From contig JAIBCC010000003.1 of NCBI GenBank assembly GCA_019694395.1, forward strand, positions 64,001 to 128,000: DNA of 64,000 bases, read 5' to 3'. The stretch is from Pyrinomonadaceae bacterium. GTDB taxonomy: Bacteria > Acidobacteriota > Blastocatellia > Pyrinomonadales > Pyrinomonadaceae. The notes beneath the pieces were generated by a model. It had not been told where the DNA came from. It did no database searches and was given only the letters and a program-made list of their open reading frames with translations. Both the position numbers and the translations under genes were made by a program. Shown here piece after piece: positions 62,936-64,000 of the stretch (positions are counted from its first letter, which is position 1; every line of letters begins with the position of its first letter).

Positions 62936-63078
62936 TCTGCGAACTTTGCGCCTTTGCGTAGGAAAAAAACTTCCAATATCACTACTCAGATTTGAGAAAG
63001 ACAAAAAATACACTCACGCCGAGGCGCAAAGCACGCAAAGTTTTCTTTTTCCTTTGTGTTTTTTTGCGGCTTTCGCAT
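62936..63078. repeat. CAAAGACGCAAAG-type inverted repeat between convergent genes
   Basis: TGCGAACTTTGCGCCTTTGC and, 70 bp on, CACGCCGAGGCGCAAAGCAC with GCAAAG form opposing arms; TTTTTTTGCGG follows. Probable terminator for both convergent genes. Confidence 0.55.
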
Positions 63079-63079
63079 T

Positions 63080-63880
63080 TTAATTATTCGGCACATTCGG
63101 TTCACCCGTTGGCGGCGGAGCGTGGTCTTCTTTGGCGGGTTTTCCGAGTATTTTTTTGAAAATCGGTTTTAGAGAATCCGCCCAAACCTGATAACCTCCA
63201 ACGTCCAGATGCAACCCGTCGGAAACGGTTATTCCAGGAAATAATTTTCCGTCTTTATCCGCCATTTTGTTGTTGATATTCAAAAATTTGATCTTCTTTC
63301 CATCGGCAAATTTGGCAATATTTTCATTGATCTTATTGATAAGCGGCATTACTGCCATATTATCGTTGCGCGGGAAAATTCCCATCAGAATAATCGTTGC
63401 TTTGGGAGCTTTTTGGCGACAAATATCCAAAATTGTCTTAATTCCTTTGGCAATGTTTTCTGCTTTAGGATTTATGTCGCCTTCGGGAGTTTTATTGCCG
63501 ACATTGTTAGTTCCGGCAAGCAAAACAATGATTTTCGGATTTACATTATCAAGCTCGCCGTTTTTCAATCGCCAAATAATATTTTGAGTTGTGTCGCCGC
63601 CCCAACCGAAATCGGCGGCATTCCAGCCAAAGAAATTTTTCTGCCAGTTTTCCAAAAATGATTTGTATTTTTCGTCACTTGTGCCCCATCTGCGCGTAAT
63701 GGAATCGCCCTCAAAATAAACGTCAATTTTGCCTTTTTTAGCTTTTTCCAAAAGCTGCTCGTGCGCGATTTGAGATTTTTTATCGGCGCGGGGAACGGGA
63801 ACGTCTGCTGAATCCAAAACCTGTGCCATAGCTAAAAGATTAAAAACTGATAAGCAGAATATAATACAAACGATTTTCAT
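63080..63880 (-). CDS. Secreted SGNH/GDSL-family hydrolase
   Basis: 266 residues with a signal peptide (IIFCLSVFNLLAMAQ). Block I FEGDSITRRWGT holds the catalytic Ser (about residue 60), block II GWGGDTTQNI holds the oxyanion Gly, block III LLAGTNNVG the Asn, and block V SDGLHLDVGGYQVWA the Asp and His. The layout resembles platelet-activating-factor acetylhydrolase and sugar acetylesterases, so deacetylation of polysaccharide is plausible. The C-terminus is Pro-rich. It converges with the permease gene. Confidence 0.93.
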   Translation of the reverse strand: MKIVCIIFCLSVFNLLAMAQVLDSADVPVPRADKKSQIAHEQLLEKAKKGKIDVYFEGDSITRRWGTSDEKYKSFLENWQKNFFGWNAADFGWGGDTTQNIIWRLKNGELDNVNPKIIVLLAGTNNVGNKTPEGDINPKAENIAKGIKTILDICRQKAPKATIILMGIFPRNDNMAVMPLINKINENIAKFADGKKIKFLNINNKMADKDGKLFPGITVSDGLHLDVGGYQVWADSLKPIFKKILGKPAKEDHAPPPTGEPNVPNN

Positions 63881-64000
63881 AATTTTCGTGATTATAACAT
63901 ATCAATTTTTTAGCTGATATTTTAGGTGTTATGCTCAATTTTTGGTAAAGTGAAAGAGAGTTCATTTGCTGTAAATTAAAAATACTCTGGTCTGATTCTG
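63881..64000. other. Window end, upstream region of the SGNH hydrolase gene
   Basis: AT-rich and without a reading frame. It must contain the hydrolase promoter; no clear element seen. Confidence 0.3.

Overview
The window is ordinary chromosomal DNA from a low-GC Gram-negative bacterium, most likely an Acidobacteriota of the class Blastocatellia (Pyrinomonadaceae-like). The clues are a VWFA-related protein of the acidobacterial type, a paired ECF sigma factor and giant Ser/Thr kinase with TPRs, a large sortilin/BNR-repeat exoprotein, a CarboxypepD_reg-type outer-membrane barrel, and intergenic regions full of small palindromic repeats. This placement is inference from gene content; no rRNA is present. 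I see no phage, insertion sequence, CRISPR array or integrase.

Layout. 1-7.2 kb: partial aldo/keto reductase diverging from its AraC-type regulator, an AT-rich hypothetical gene, a duplication/deletion scar, a D,D-peptidase and the sortilin-like exoprotein. 7.3-14 kb: membrane protein, xseB, site-2 protease with CBS domains, the cdaA-cdaR (c-di-AMP) operon and a HEAT-cyclophilin fusion. 14-20 kb: pabC-like gene behind a large sensor kinase, an outer-membrane barrel protein and tRNA-Ser(GCU). 20-29 kb: DUF2177, DUF1295, paiB-like, gltX, a pentapeptide-repeat protein, a CHAT-domain protein and an ABC-F ATPase. 29-34.3 kb: DUF2585, MFS transporter plus sarcosine-oxidase-like enzyme, flavin reductase, pyrE and a DnaQ-like exonuclease.

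34.5-50 kb is the most interesting part. A tightly packed ten-gene minus-strand operon (46455 down to 39997) begins with a universal stress protein. It continues with VWFA, DUF2867, beta/gamma-crystallin, FecR, DUF5335 and zinc-ribbon proteins. Just upstream, on the opposite strand, lie a PAS-PAS hybrid histidine kinase and an NtrC-type sigma-54 activator. I find sequences with the GG-N10-GC spacing of -24/-12 (sigma-54) promoters before the stress operon, before the activator gene and before the nearby hsp20 gene. This points to a sigma-54-controlled stress regulon that, to my knowledge, is not described. Between hsp20 and the operon lie a BlaI/BlaR1 pair, with a readable promoter and operators, and a formate-dehydrogenase-like oxidoreductase.

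50-64 kb: a VOC protein, an apparently ECF-controlled membrane protein, a 600-bp array of tiny hairpins with 3-nt loops, a hypothetical gene with a palindrome abutting its start codon, glcD, an orphan CbbQ/NorQ-type ATPase, the ECF sigma/kinase pair, a secreted hypothetical protein, an APC permease and an SGNH hydrolase. Most gene ends carry long, imperfect, quasi-periodic inverted repeats of several sequence types.
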